34,186 nt of DNA, taken from Burkholderiales bacterium UBA4657 (GTDB taxonomy: Bacteria > Pseudomonadota > Gammaproteobacteria > Burkholderiales > Burkholderiaceae_E). This document shows, in pieces, positions 1 through 6,576 of the stretch (position 1 is its first letter; the number at the start of each line of letters is the position of its first letter). The DNA is taken from NCBI GenBank assembly GCA_002405475.1, contig DHLX01000002.1:1471-35656 (forward strand). Reading direction: 5' to 3'. Position numbers and translations under genes: made by a program. The notes under the pieces are model-generated. The model was not told the origin of the DNA and ran no database searches. It saw only the letters and a program-made list of their open reading frames with translations.

Positions 1-51
1 CGTTTTGCTTCATCACTTTTGCTACGCGTAAAGCTTCTTTTTCGTCCGTGC

Positions 52-85
52 TTGCCGTGCCAGCTTTTCGTTCCATTGACGGCAA
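52..85 (+). repeat. Conserved hairpin arm upstream of attC site 1
   Basis: TTGCCGT (52-58) and ACGGCAA (79-85) form a 7-bp stem immediately 5' of attC site 1. The segment shares GCCGTGCCA and CTTTCGTTCCAT or close variants with the equivalent place before attC site 2. The conserved block therefore reaches about 40 bp further upstream than a minimal attC. It may be a longer attC variant or a shared cassette 3' end such as a transcription attenuator. Confidence 0.6.
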
Positions 86-90
86 ACCTT

Positions 91-147
91 TTCTAACCCG
101 ACGTTCCAGCGGATTCGCTACGCTCACCGCTGAACTTTGCGTTAGAA
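91..147 (+). repeat. attC-like integron recombination site 1
   Basis: A 57-bp imperfect palindrome with the layout of an integron attC site. The outer arms are TTCTAAC (91-97) and GTTAGAA (141-147), which are exact reverse complements; the second fits the GTTRRRY core except its last base. The inner arms are GTTCCAGCGG (103-112) and CCGCTGAAC (127-135). They pair perfectly except for one extra C in the left arm, the kind of extrahelical base that sets strand polarity in attC sites. The terminal loop is about 14 nt. Crossover would fall after the G at 141. Seen directly: the symmetry. Known: attC architecture. Inferred: that it is or was a working cassette end. No integrase gene is in the window. 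Confidence 0.8.
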
Positions 148-276
148 GTCGTACCATCGCAAACACTTTCCACGTTGCAGTGAGCTTGTTCGCCTTTCTC
201 ACCTCAATGGCTTGTACTATCTGTCTTTAAGAACCGGCATCAATTACTTCCTTACTCCTTGGACTTAACTTTATAC

Positions 277-304
277 TTGACATTAAATACAATGTACATA
301 CAAT
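277..304 (+). promoter_or_regulatory. Sigma70-type promoter of brnT-brnA
   Basis: A consensus -35 TTGACA (277-282), a 16-nt spacer and a -10 TACAAT (299-304). A second TACAAT lies inside the spacer, with the palindrome TGTACA next to it, which could be an operator for the BrnA antitoxin or BrnTA complex. Transcription would start near 311, only about three bases before the brnT ATG at 314, and no ribosome binding site is visible. The brnT message is therefore probably leaderless or nearly so. Confidence 0.7.
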
Positions 305-313
305 ATCACTACC

Positions 314-601
314 ATGATTGAATTTGAATGGAATACTACAAAAGCCATCACCAACCAAAAGAAACATGGAGTTTCGTTTAAGGAGGCGCGATCTGTTTTT
401 TACGATGAGTTTGCAATTCAGTTTTTTGATGAAGAAAGCTCTGAGCATGAAGATAGATTTCTTATGCTAGGTCTAAGTGATAACGCCAACCTTTTGATAG
501 TTTGTCACTGCGAGCGAGATGAGGGAGAAATTATACGAATTATCTCGGCTCGAAAAGCCACTAAAACCGAGAGTAAATTTTATTTTGAAAGGCCATTATG
601 A
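314..601 (+). CDS. brnT: BrnT-family toxin
   Basis: A 95-residue protein that matches the BrnT family (type II toxin, RelE-like ribonuclease fold) in length and pattern. It opens with EFEWNTTKAITNQKKHGVSF, followed by the EARSVFYDE segment, a central HEDRFLMLGLS strand and the C-terminal IIRIISARKATKTE segment, all typical of BrnT. BrnT cleaves RNA and is neutralised by BrnA. The gene overlaps brnA by ATGA (598-601), so the two are translationally coupled. The pair is the only content of a cassette bounded by two attC-like sites, fitting the common finding of toxin-antitoxin modules that stabilise integron arrays. The start at 314 is supported by the family N-terminus and by a strong promoter just upstream, although it has no Shine-Dalgarno sequence. 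Confidence 0.88.
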   Translation: MIEFEWNTTKAITNQKKHGVSFKEARSVFYDEFAIQFFDEESSEHEDRFLMLGLSDNANLLIVCHCERDEGEIIRIISARKATKTESKFYFERPL

Positions 602-819
602 AGAAAGAATATGATCTGACACGAATGAAATCACGTAAGAATCCTTACGCTTCTAAATTAAAAAAATCTGTCACTATGCGTCTCAGCGAGGATGTCATAG
701 CCTACTTCAAAGATATGGCTGACGAAGCAGGCGTGCCCTACCAAAGCCTAATTAACCTATACCTTAGAGATTGCGTTCTACGTCATAGAAAAATTGATAT
801 TTCTTGGCAAGGCTCATAG
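598..819 (+). CDS. brnA: BrnA-family antitoxin
   Basis: A 73-residue protein encoded directly after brnT with a 4-base overlap. The segment SVTMRLSEDVIAYFKDMADE followed by PYQSLINLYLRDCV is a ribbon-helix-helix pattern (strand then two helices) as in BrnA/CopG-type antitoxins. The lysine-rich N-terminus and the short C-terminal tail also fit. Known role: it binds BrnT to block its RNase activity and represses the shared promoter. The repeated TACAAT/TGTACA sequence at 288-304 is a plausible operator, which is inference. It ends 83 bp before attC site 2. Confidence 0.82.
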   Translation: MKKEYDLTRMKSRKNPYASKLKKSVTMRLSEDVIAYFKDMADEAGVPYQSLINLYLRDCVLRHRKIDISWQGS

Positions 820-869
820 TATTTTTCATATTGCAAATAGAGAATGGGTCATTTTTTCTGTACATGCCG

Positions 870-896
870 TGCCAATCTTTCGTTCCATGGTTGGCA
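870..896 (+). repeat. Conserved hairpin arm upstream of attC site 2
   Basis: TGCCAA (870-875) and TTGGCA (891-896) form a 6-bp stem with a 15-nt loop. The loop sequence CTTTCGTTCCAT closely matches the loop of the equivalent hairpin at 52-85, while the stem bases differ and still pair. Such covariation supports a conserved secondary structure next to the attC sites. Confidence 0.6.
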
Positions 897-902
897 AAGC
901 CT

Positions 903-969
903 TTCTAACCCGGTGCTGCAGCGGATTGACGCACAAAGCCGCGTCAACCGCTGAACTTATCCGTTAGGT
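903..969 (+). repeat. attC-like integron recombination site 2
   Basis: A second attC-like site. It has outer arms TTCTAAC (903-909) and GTTAGGT (963-969, a full match to GTTRRRY) and inner arms around 914-924 and CCGCTGAAC (948-956), the latter identical to site 1. The variable loop holds a perfect hairpin, TTGACGC (926-932) with GCGTCAA (941-947). Between the crossover points of sites 1 and 2 lies a cassette of about 822 bp containing brnT-brnA in the usual gene-then-attC orientation. The vapC stop codon on the minus strand is formed by the TTA inside this core site, so the next cassette begins exactly here. Confidence 0.8.
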
Positions 970-1365
970 TTCACAGTTCACGCACTTCAGACCGAGGTAT
1001 TTTTCAAACGCATCGAAGTCTTTATCATTGTGGAGTAGCCTATAGCCACTAACAATGCATCTGGTAGCGATAATGGTGTCAATAGTCTTGCGTACAGTTA
1101 TTCCCTTTACACGCAGCTTGCGAAAATTTTTCGCTGCCTCTACTGCAACCTCTTCACCACCCAGCACCACAAAGTCAAGCGTAGCTAAACTTCGCTTCAC
1201 TGCGTTAAATTCCTTGTCCGTGATGCAACCCTGTAAAACCTCAGCCAGAATCAGATCGCCAATGGCCAGCGGTTCTGTTCCTAACAGCATGTCTAGTTTC
1301 TCTGTCTGATGGGTTGCTTTTCCTCTTAAATAGTCAACCCATACGCTGGAATCAACAAGAATCAC
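964..1365 (-). CDS. vapC: VapC-family PIN-domain ribonuclease toxin
   Basis: A 133-residue PIN-domain protein. The acidic metal-binding set can be placed at Asp5 (ILVDSSVWVDYL), Glu42 (LILAEVLQG), Asp96 (RKTIDTIIATR) and Asp114/Asp116 (LLHNDKDFDAF), so the site looks intact. VapC toxins are Mg-dependent RNases, often cutting tRNA or rRNA. The gene overlaps vapB by ATGA (1362-1365). Its TAA stop uses bases of the attC core GTTAGGT, so the coding sequence runs to the very edge of the cassette. Orientation is opposite to the array, as is common for self-promoted toxin-antitoxin cassettes. Confidence 0.88.
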   Translation of the reverse strand: MILVDSSVWVDYLRGKATHQTEKLDMLLGTEPLAIGDLILAEVLQGCITDKEFNAVKRSLATLDFVVLGGEEVAVEAAKNFRKLRVKGITVRKTIDTIIATRCIVSGYRLLHNDKDFDAFEKYLGLKCVNCET

Positions 1366-1556
1366 TTATCGGCCCTCATCGAGTCAAGGTCACCTTTCCA
1401 GGCAATCTTTCCACGCAAGCGCCTGACTTCAGCTTGCCGCGCTGATTTGAGAAGTGTTTTTAGCCCTAACTCCACTGCCTCGCGCTTTGTTCTTGCGCCC
1501 GTAAGCTTAAGTGCCTCAGCCATCAGGCTGTCGTCTATCTCGATATTGGTTCTCAT
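1362..1556 (-). CDS. vapB: VapB-family antitoxin
   Basis: A 64-residue protein starting MRTNIEIDDSLMAEALKLTG, the usual N-terminus of the VapB group with a ribbon-helix-helix DNA-binding fold, then a KREAVELGLKTLL helix and a C-terminal arm that wraps the toxin. The start at 1556 is chosen over upstream starts because it gives the canonical family N-terminus and has a strong GAGGAG ribosome binding site. It binds VapC and presumably represses the promoter at 1582-1609. Translationally coupled to vapC. Confidence 0.87.
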   Translation of the reverse strand: MRTNIEIDDSLMAEALKLTGARTKREAVELGLKTLLKSARQAEVRRLRGKIAWKGDLDSMRADK

Positions 1557-1581
1557 GTGTAATCTCCTCATTTTCTTACAC

Positions 1582-1609
1582 ATTCTAAAGAAAATATTAC
1601 GCAATGCAA
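1582..1609 (-). promoter_or_regulatory. Probable vapBC promoter
   Basis: On the minus strand, TTGCAT (1604-1609), a 16-nt spacer and TAGAAT (1582-1587) form a good sigma70 promoter. It would place the transcription start about 20 bases upstream of the vapB ATG and just before the GAGGAG ribosome binding site. The IS element ends only 32 bp further upstream, so the promoter survived the insertion. Confidence 0.55.
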
Positions 1610-1709
1610 AATCGAAATCCCTCTGTCATGTACGTGGTCTGGTAATCCTCCCTTTTTTAATTGGGGTTAAAAGTAGAATTTTCTTATGATGTTTTTAAGG
1701 AAGTTTTAC

Positions 1710-2030
1710 ATGAAGAAATCACGTTTTTCAGATAGTCAGATTATTGGCGTACTCAAGCAAGCGGAGGCTGGTGTCCCGGTACCTGAGTTGTGTCGAGAGC
1801 ACGGAATCAGCTCGGCCACCTTTTACAAATGGCGTGCCAAATTGGGTGGCATGGACGCCTCGCTCATGGCTCGGATGAGAGAACTCGAAGACGAGAACCG
1901 GCGCCTGAAAAAGATGTATGCAGAAGAGAAACTCAAGGCCGAGATCATCGCTGAGGTCATGCAAAAAAGTGGTAGCGCCATCTCAGCGAAGGGAGATGGC
2001 GCAGCAGGCAGTTCAAGACAAGTCTATTAG
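1710..2030 (+). CDS. IS3-family transposase OrfA
   Basis: Helix-turn-helix protein of the IS3 OrfA type, starting MKKSRFSDSQIIGVLKQAEA, with the recognition region PELCREHGISSATFYKWRAK and then a leucine-zipper-like stretch ELEDENRRLKKMYAEEKLK. The start at 1710 is preferred to an upstream ATG at 1686 because it follows AAGGA by 8 bases and matches family starts. The frame passes through an A6 run (1963-1968). One more A in that run would end the protein as MQKKW, which is how I expect this group to end, so the present 18-residue tail may come from a one-base slip. That is inference. OrfA would bind the inverted repeats and act with OrfB. Confidence 0.8.
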   Translation: MKKSRFSDSQIIGVLKQAEAGVPVPELCREHGISSATFYKWRAKLGGMDASLMARMRELEDENRRLKKMYAEEKLKAEIIAEVMQKSGSAISAKGDGAAGSSRQVY

Positions 2031-2797
2031 CATCAAATTAGCGTGTGAGGCTTTTGCTATCAGCCAAACCTGTTACCGCTATCAAGCCAGGCTCTGTTCA
2101 GAAAATAGCGTGATCGCTGACTGGCTGATGCGTTTAACCCAGCACCAGCGCAACTGGGGGTTTGGTTTGTGCTTTTTGTACCTGCGCAACGTGAAGGATT
2201 TCAGATGGAATCACAAGCGGGTCTATCGGATATATCGAGAACTGGAACTGAACTTGCGCATCAAACCCCAAAAGCGTTTGGCAAGGGAAAAACCCGAATC
2301 ACTGGCCGTGCCCAAAGCGATGAACGTCAGTTGGTCAATGGATTTCATGCACGATCAGTTATCCGATGGGCGCAGCATCCGACTTTTTAATGTCATTGAC
2401 GATTTCAATCGGGAAGGATTATGCTTCGACGTCGATTTCTCACTCCCGGGCAGAACGCGTGATTCGCTCCCTGGAACAAGTCATTGAATGGCGTGGCGCA
2501 CCGGATGTTATTCGCTGTGATAACGGCCCGGAATATATCAGTGGCTTGACACTGGCCTGGGCTAAAAAACGCGGTATCTAGATGGATTTCATCCAGCCTG
2601 GTAACCCGCAGCAAAATGCCTATGTTGAACGTTACAACCGCACAGTACGCTACGATTGGCTGGCCCACTACTTATTTGATTCGATTGAGGAGGTGCAGGA
2701 CTATGCTACCCAGTGGCTATGGACTTATAATCATGAGCGCCCTAATACGGCACTCGGCGGCATAACGCCAAAACAAAAATTGGCCTTGGCCAACTAG
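1972..2797 (+). pseudogene. IS3-family transposase OrfB, frameshifted and interrupted
   Basis: The integrase-core transposase can be read in three pieces. The first runs from about KKVVAPSQRREMAQ through SWSMDFMHDQL to CFDVDFSLP. An extra G in the GGG at 2448-2450 then shifts the frame. The second piece, AERVIRSLEQVIEWRG with RCDNGPEY, ends at TAG 2579-2581. The third, MDFIQPGNPQQNAYVERYNR to KQKLALAN, ends at 2797. The three catalytic acids of the DDE motif are still recognisable (MDFMHD, RCDNGPE, QNAYVERYN) but can no longer lie on one polypeptide. The start coordinate is approximate, because OrfB is normally made by frameshifting or coupling near the A6 run. Confidence 0.85.
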
Positions 2798-2836
2798 TCT
2801 CTACTTTTAACCCCAATTAAAAAAGGGGGGATTACC

Positions 2837-3058
2837 GGAGGAGTCAGTAGATCAAAAGCTGCCTGCGTGATTGAAATCATTTTTCTCGTGGGTCGTACTG
2901 ACGATCAAAAACGCGCATTATTTCATCATATTGCTGAGCAATGTGCATATGCTGGTTTTCGTAAGGACGATGTAATGATTGCTCTGGTAGAAAATTCATA
3001 TATGGATTGGTCGCTCGGCCTTGGGGTTGCTTATGCCGATCTTCACCCCAAAAACTAG
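2837..3058 (+). pseudogene. Tautomerase-family protein, 5' half missing
   Basis: The open frame reads from the IS end and contains IEIIFLVGRTDDQKRALFHH, then FRKDDVMIALVENSYMDWSL and GLGVAYAD. This matches the C-terminal half of tautomerase-2-type proteins, in which a second strand-helix unit is followed by an NWSFGNG-like loop. The N-terminal half, including the catalytic N-terminal proline expected after Met, is absent. The 36 bp left of the IS do not resemble it either. A GTG at 2867 could start a 63-residue remnant, but it lacks the catalytic residue, so I call it a pseudogene. The loss with no target duplication points to deletion or recombination at the IS rather than simple insertion. 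Confidence 0.72.
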
Positions 3059-3211
3059 TCAGTCGAGGTAAACCAGAACTGATAGCACATATTGCCTTGG
3101 CAGTTAGCACTTCGTATAAGATGTGGCTGACTGGTGCGAATTACATCGTAAGATCGAAAATAATCTATTTTGTAGCCCTGTAAATCATATTTCCTGAAGG
3201 ACGTGTCTTCT

Positions 3212-3688
3212 ATGAATTACCGTCGATTTATCTTACTTACCAGCACACACCTCGTCTGCATCGCAGTGGGCTTCGCTGCTGGCGTCTATACTCTACCTAT
3301 ACTGATTGCTCCTGATTCGCCTTCAAAAGCAGAGATTGCTTCTGCAGCCAGCCGTGCAATCTATAGCGGTGAGTTCCGACGCAATCTTAAGGACAGCGAT
3401 GCACTGCACTGGGGAGAAGGTAAAGTATCAGTCTCTGCTGACGTCATCTCATTTCACGGTAAACTGGCGCCCGGTCCAGACTACAAGCTTTACCTATCGC
3501 CAGTTTTTGTAGAAACCGAGGCTGATTTCAAACGCCTTAAAGCTAACATGGCCAGGGTGGGCGATATAAAAACATTTGATAATTTCGTTGTATCAGTACC
3601 AGCTGGAATTGATACGTCAAAATATTCTACCGTGATTATTTGGTGTGAGAGGTTTAGCCAGTTCATCACCGCTGCCAGCTATAAATAA
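3212..3688 (+). CDS. DM13-domain exported protein
   Basis: A protein of about 158 residues. A signal-anchor or signal peptide (about residues 5-30, FILLTSTHLVCIAVGFAAGV) is followed by a DM13 domain: YSGEFRRNLKDSDALHWGEG, then FHGKLAPGPDYKLYLSP, DIKTFDNFVVSVPAGIDTSK and a terminal STVIIWCERFSQFITAASY strand with a conserved cysteine. DM13 domains are thought to take part in redox or electron transfer with the conserved Cys; the substrate is unknown. ATG 3212 is preferred to GTG 3203 because it has AAGGA at a suitable distance. It stands alone between a tautomerase remnant and a membrane protein, both in the same direction. Confidence 0.8.
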   Translation: MNYRRFILLTSTHLVCIAVGFAAGVYTLPILIAPDSPSKAEIASAASRAIYSGEFRRNLKDSDALHWGEGKVSVSADVISFHGKLAPGPDYKLYLSPVFVETEADFKRLKANMARVGDIKTFDNFVVSVPAGIDTSKYSTVIIWCERFSQFITAASYK

Positions 3689-3795
3689 TATAGCTACAAC
3701 GATCTGCTGATCACCTGAAGAATAGATAATTCAGATACTGTCCTCGTGGCACATTTTTTGCCATTAACAATATCTACTTGTTTCGTTCTGAGATA

Positions 3796-3828
3796 TAGCC
3801 TGAGTGTTTTGCTATGATCTTCAGGCTA
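3796..3828 (+). repeat. 8-bp inverted repeat upstream of the DUF2784 gene
   Basis: TAGCCTGA (3796-3803) and TCAGGCTA (3821-3828) are perfect reverse complements with a 17-nt spacer, about 95 bp upstream of the DUF2784 start. It could be a regulator-binding site or a transcript hairpin. No T-run follows, so it is not a clear terminator. Confidence 0.35.
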
Positions 3829-3922
3829 AACAATTTTCTGTCGCTCAAATCTCGATCATTGTTTCAGGCAGCATTACAAAATGTATGCGTTGAACTAAAG
3901 GTCAAGCCTGTCGTTAGACATT

Positions 3923-4351
3923 ATGTTCACTTTGCCCATACCCTACCAATTGCTAGCAGACATGGTACTCGCGCTCCACTTCGGAGTTGTGGTATTCGTG
4001 GTGGGCGGGCTGGTCATGGTGCTGTTAGGTAACTGGCTATGCTGGCACTGGGTCAATCTATGGTGGTTCAGAGTGATTCATCTCGCCGCGATTGTCATAG
4101 TCGTCATGCAGGCCTGGTTAGGGCAGCTCTGCCCACTCACTATTTTGGAATCCTGGCTGCGTACGCAAGCAGGTGCTGTCCCATACAACAGTAGCTTTAT
4201 TGAATACTGGCTGCAGAAACTCATTTATTACGAGGCACCATTCTGGGTCTTCACGTTGGCTTACACCGGATTTGGATTGTTGGTACTATGGGTATGGCAT
4301 CGCTATCCACCGTATCGAAATTCGAAGACTAATACTGACAGTCAGCACTGA
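3923..4351 (+). CDS. DUF2784-family membrane protein
   Basis: A 142-residue integral membrane protein with four hydrophobic segments (about residues 8-36, 47-66, 95-108 and 110-125). The pattern is characteristic of DUF2784: MVLALHFGVVVFVVGG, then NLWWFRVIHLAAIVIVVMQA, then GQLCPLTILESWLR and a FIEYWLQKLIYYEAP segment. The histidine and cysteine residues in the membrane segments are typical of the family, whose function is unknown. Start ATG 3923 gives the normal family length. Followed 116 bp later by an esterase gene in the same direction. Confidence 0.82.
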   Translation: MFTLPIPYQLLADMVLALHFGVVVFVVGGLVMVLLGNWLCWHWVNLWWFRVIHLAAIVIVVMQAWLGQLCPLTILESWLRTQAGAVPYNSSFIEYWLQKLIYYEAPFWVFTLAYTGFGLLVLWVWHRYPPYRNSKTNTDSQH

Positions 4352-4467
4352 CCCGGCTATAACGCATGGTATTAAATCCGGTGTTTTTCCATAAGCCATA
4401 TAGGCTGTTATAAGCCATGAGTGCCGACCAAAGCTGTCAATGCAAACCGTAGTCGCTGTTCTGAAAG

Positions 4468-5421
4468 ATGAAAATGTTTCAACTCCGATTGCTGATTAAA
4501 CTTCTGGTACTTTGCTTGCCCGGCCTAGTCGTAATACAGTCATTTGCAAGGTCTGTTGATCAAACTCTTGGCTGGATAACGACTGAAATCAAAGCACCGG
4601 GTGTGCTCTATCAAACTTTTGCCAGCACTGCAGTAGGGGCCCGCGTGAGCTATCACATCTATGTACCCGAGACCTACAACAAGTCAGTCGAACCTTTACC
4701 GGTACTGTATTGGCTGCACGGAACAGACGGCGGAGGTAATGGTATTGCCCAATTGGCCAGATTTTTTGACAGAAGCATGAGAGCCGGGGCGATGCCGTCG
4801 ATGCTGGTTGTGTTTGTCAATGGTCTGCCGCGTCGTCTTTGGGCTGATTCCAAGGATAGCTCATCACCTGTAGAAACAGTATTCATCAAGGAGCTTATTC
4901 CGCATATTGATAAAAATTTCCGGACCATCGCTACGAGAAGGGGTCGTATCATTGAAGGCTTCAGTATGGGTGGGTATGGAGCTGCGCGCCTGGGATTCAA
5001 GTATCACCATCTATTTGCAGGTATATCGATTCTGGCCGGCGGGCCTTTAGACCTCGAATTCAGCGGGCCAAGAGCGCTGGGTAACCCCCAACTTAGAGAG
5101 CAGATACTGCGTGATGTCTGTAGTGGTGACCTCGATTATTTCAAAGCCATCAGCCCATGGACTCTGGCAGTCACGGCGGCTAGGCCGTTAAGTGAAAACA
5201 GGGTCATAATAAGACAGGCAGTCGGTGGCAACGACAATACGCGGGAACTTGGCTATCGGTTCCATTTGCACCTGCTGGATTTGGCGATTGGTCATGAATA
5301 TCTGGAACTGCCCAATATTGGCCATGATGCGCTGGCTATTCTTGAAAACTTGGCGCATAAAAACGGTGATTTTTACCACTGGGCGCTGGGTCATACCTGG
5401 TTCGGTTCAGGTTTACAATGA
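4468..5421 (+). CDS. Exported alpha/beta-hydrolase esterase
   Basis: A 317-residue protein of the esterase D/putative esterase type (PF00756-like). An N-terminal hydrophobic signal (residues 5-27) suggests export. VLYWLHGTDGGGNG is the oxyanion-hole loop, GFSMGGYGAARLG carries the nucleophile Ser166, and ELPNIGHDALAILENLA carries the likely catalytic His. The acid residue is probably in the GGNDN region (about 252-256). Members hydrolyse acyl esters; the substrate cannot be told. Start ATG 4468 is close to a second ATG at 4474, with GAAAG upstream, so either is possible. No partner gene is obvious. Confidence 0.82.
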   Translation: MKMFQLRLLIKLLVLCLPGLVVIQSFARSVDQTLGWITTEIKAPGVLYQTFASTAVGARVSYHIYVPETYNKSVEPLPVLYWLHGTDGGGNGIAQLARFFDRSMRAGAMPSMLVVFVNGLPRRLWADSKDSSSPVETVFIKELIPHIDKNFRTIATRRGRIIEGFSMGGYGAARLGFKYHHLFAGISILAGGPLDLEFSGPRALGNPQLREQILRDVCSGDLDYFKAISPWTLAVTAARPLSENRVIIRQAVGGNDNTRELGYRFHLHLLDLAIGHEYLELPNIGHDALAILENLAHKNGDFYHWALGHTWFGSGLQ

Positions 5422-5517
5422 ACGAGCCTTAAATTTTGTGGTAAGTGTTTTTTCGGCCACCATGTGTCGTTGTTTGCGGCTGCTTTTGAGATAAGCTCTA
5501 AACTCGATTTTTAATCT

Positions 5518-5872
5518 ATGCTGATGCGCATTCTTGATCTTTTCGGTGTGGCTGTATTTGCCATTAGCGGTGCGCTAGCGGGTATCGCCGCGCAACTTGA
5601 TCTGCTGGGTATTCTGGTGCTTGCTTCTGCTACCGCAGTCGGGGGCGGGTGGCGGCGTTGTGCGTGATCTTTTGTCTGCCAAGGTACCACTTATCCTGCG
5701 TCAGGATATTTATGCCTCTGCCGCAATTGCCGGGATTGTCGTTTATCTCTTAATACGAGCCAGCAGAGCTTCTGCTGGAATTGCGCTAGGTCTTGGTTTT
5801 TTGACTGTATTAGGTACGCGGCTGGTTGCAATCGAGTACGATCTTCGACTGCCCACGTTTATACTGCCTTGA
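5518..5872 (+). pseudogene. TRIC-family cation channel (YadS/UPF0126-like), internally deleted and frameshifted
   Basis: The first frame reads LDLFGVAVFAISGALAG and LVLASATAVGGG, the first half of TRIC repeat 1, and stops at 5665-5667. One base over, the frame continues GGVVRDLLSAKVPLILRQDI, then YASAAIAGIVVYLL and TRLVAIEYDLRLPTF, which match the second half of TRIC repeat 2 and the usual C-terminus. Intact family members have about 200 residues in two homologous repeats, each with a GGG-x-x-RD motif. Here the combined length is about 118, and the join falls inside that shared motif (about 5641-5660). The simplest reading is a deletion between the two repeats that also broke the frame. Confidence 0.75.
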
Positions 5873-5955
5873 GTGCATATCCACGACACTGGACCGATCT
5901 ACGGTTTTCTTGCTCTAACAGGTTTGTTATGAGCCACGGGACGAATCGTAGTGCC

Positions 5956-6576
5956 TTAGACAATTTTATGCTGGCGCAAATAGGTGTCAACAATTTCCAG
6001 GCGCTGCGTGCCCCCCTCCAACTCCATCAATCGTTGCTTGGCACGCAGAGGTATTGGCAGAACTTCACACAAGCGGTTAGCGACCCAGGCTGCATCAGCC
6101 ATTTCATAAGGACTATTTATAGGGAATATTTTGTGAGCGCTTTGTGGATCGGAAAATTGCTGCTCCAATTCGTTGATAATGCTGGCTAACAGCTTGACGC
6201 AACTCAGGCGCTCAGACTCTATCGGTGCCACCGGGTCGAAAGGAATCATTTCCACTTGGGCCAGTATCAGTCCGTTGGGTTGTACCACGCGACTCTGAAT
6301 ACGAAAACGCTCTACTCCCAAAGTACGGATATTCAGAACACCCATATCTTTCATATCCCAGTCAGTAATTTCGGCAGTACACCCTACAGCCTCGGGACTA
6401 GCTGACTCGCCAGGCTGACGCGCCACTTCAACGCCCTGCTGGATCAGGCAAACCCCAAAGCGCTGCTCTTTTTTCAGGCAATCTCGAACCATATCCATGT
6501 AGCGGGTTTCAAATACGCGCAGGGGTAGCACCCCACCAGGAAACAAGACCGTATTAAGAGGAAAGATGGGTAACAT
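5956..6576 (-). CDS. LON peptidase substrate-binding-domain protein
   Basis: A 206-residue stand-alone LON N-terminal (substrate-binding) domain protein. The N-terminus MLPIFPLNTVLFPGGVLPLR and FETRYMDMVRDCL are diagnostic, followed by the beta barrel with FGVCLIQQG and VGCTAEITDW. There is no AAA or protease domain, so it is not Lon protease itself. The role is unknown, but single-domain relatives are common next to core genes in Proteobacteria. The start overlaps the 3' end of rapZ by 23 bases, and it is the last gene of the ttcA-rapZ run. Confidence 0.88.
   Translation of the reverse strand: MLPIFPLNTVLFPGGVLPLRVFETRYMDMVRDCLKKEQRFGVCLIQQGVEVARQPGESASPEAVGCTAEITDWDMKDMGVLNIRTLGVERFRIQSRVVQPNGLILAQVEMIPFDPVAPIESERLSCVKLLASIINELEQQFSDPQSAHKIFPINSPYEMADAAWVANRLCEVLPIPLRAKQRLMELEGGTQRLEIVDTYLRQHKIV

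Larger units (their letters stand above)
1641..2836 (+). mobile_element. Decayed IS3-family insertion sequence
   Basis: A 1196-bp element bounded by 37-bp terminal inverted repeats, 1641-1677 and 2800-2836, that differ at a single base (T versus C at repeat position 9). Inside are an OrfA-like helix-turn-helix protein and an OrfB-like DDE transposase in a different frame, the usual IS3 plan. The near-perfect ends suggest recent mobility, but the transposase carries at least two disabling lesions, so movement would need help in trans. No target duplication is apparent: the flanking bases are GTCT on the left and GGAG on the right. The right end abuts a truncated tautomerase gene. Confidence 0.92.

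Noticed and set aside
48..230. 60-codon plus-strand open frame at the left edge
   Set aside because: It runs through the attC site and its upstream hairpin; the translation has no family pattern and no ribosome binding site.
3890..3925. Possible third attC core (GTTAGAC near 3912) before the DUF2784 gene
   Set aside because: The core fits GTTRRRY, but I could not find matching R'' and L arms upstream that form the attC palindrome.
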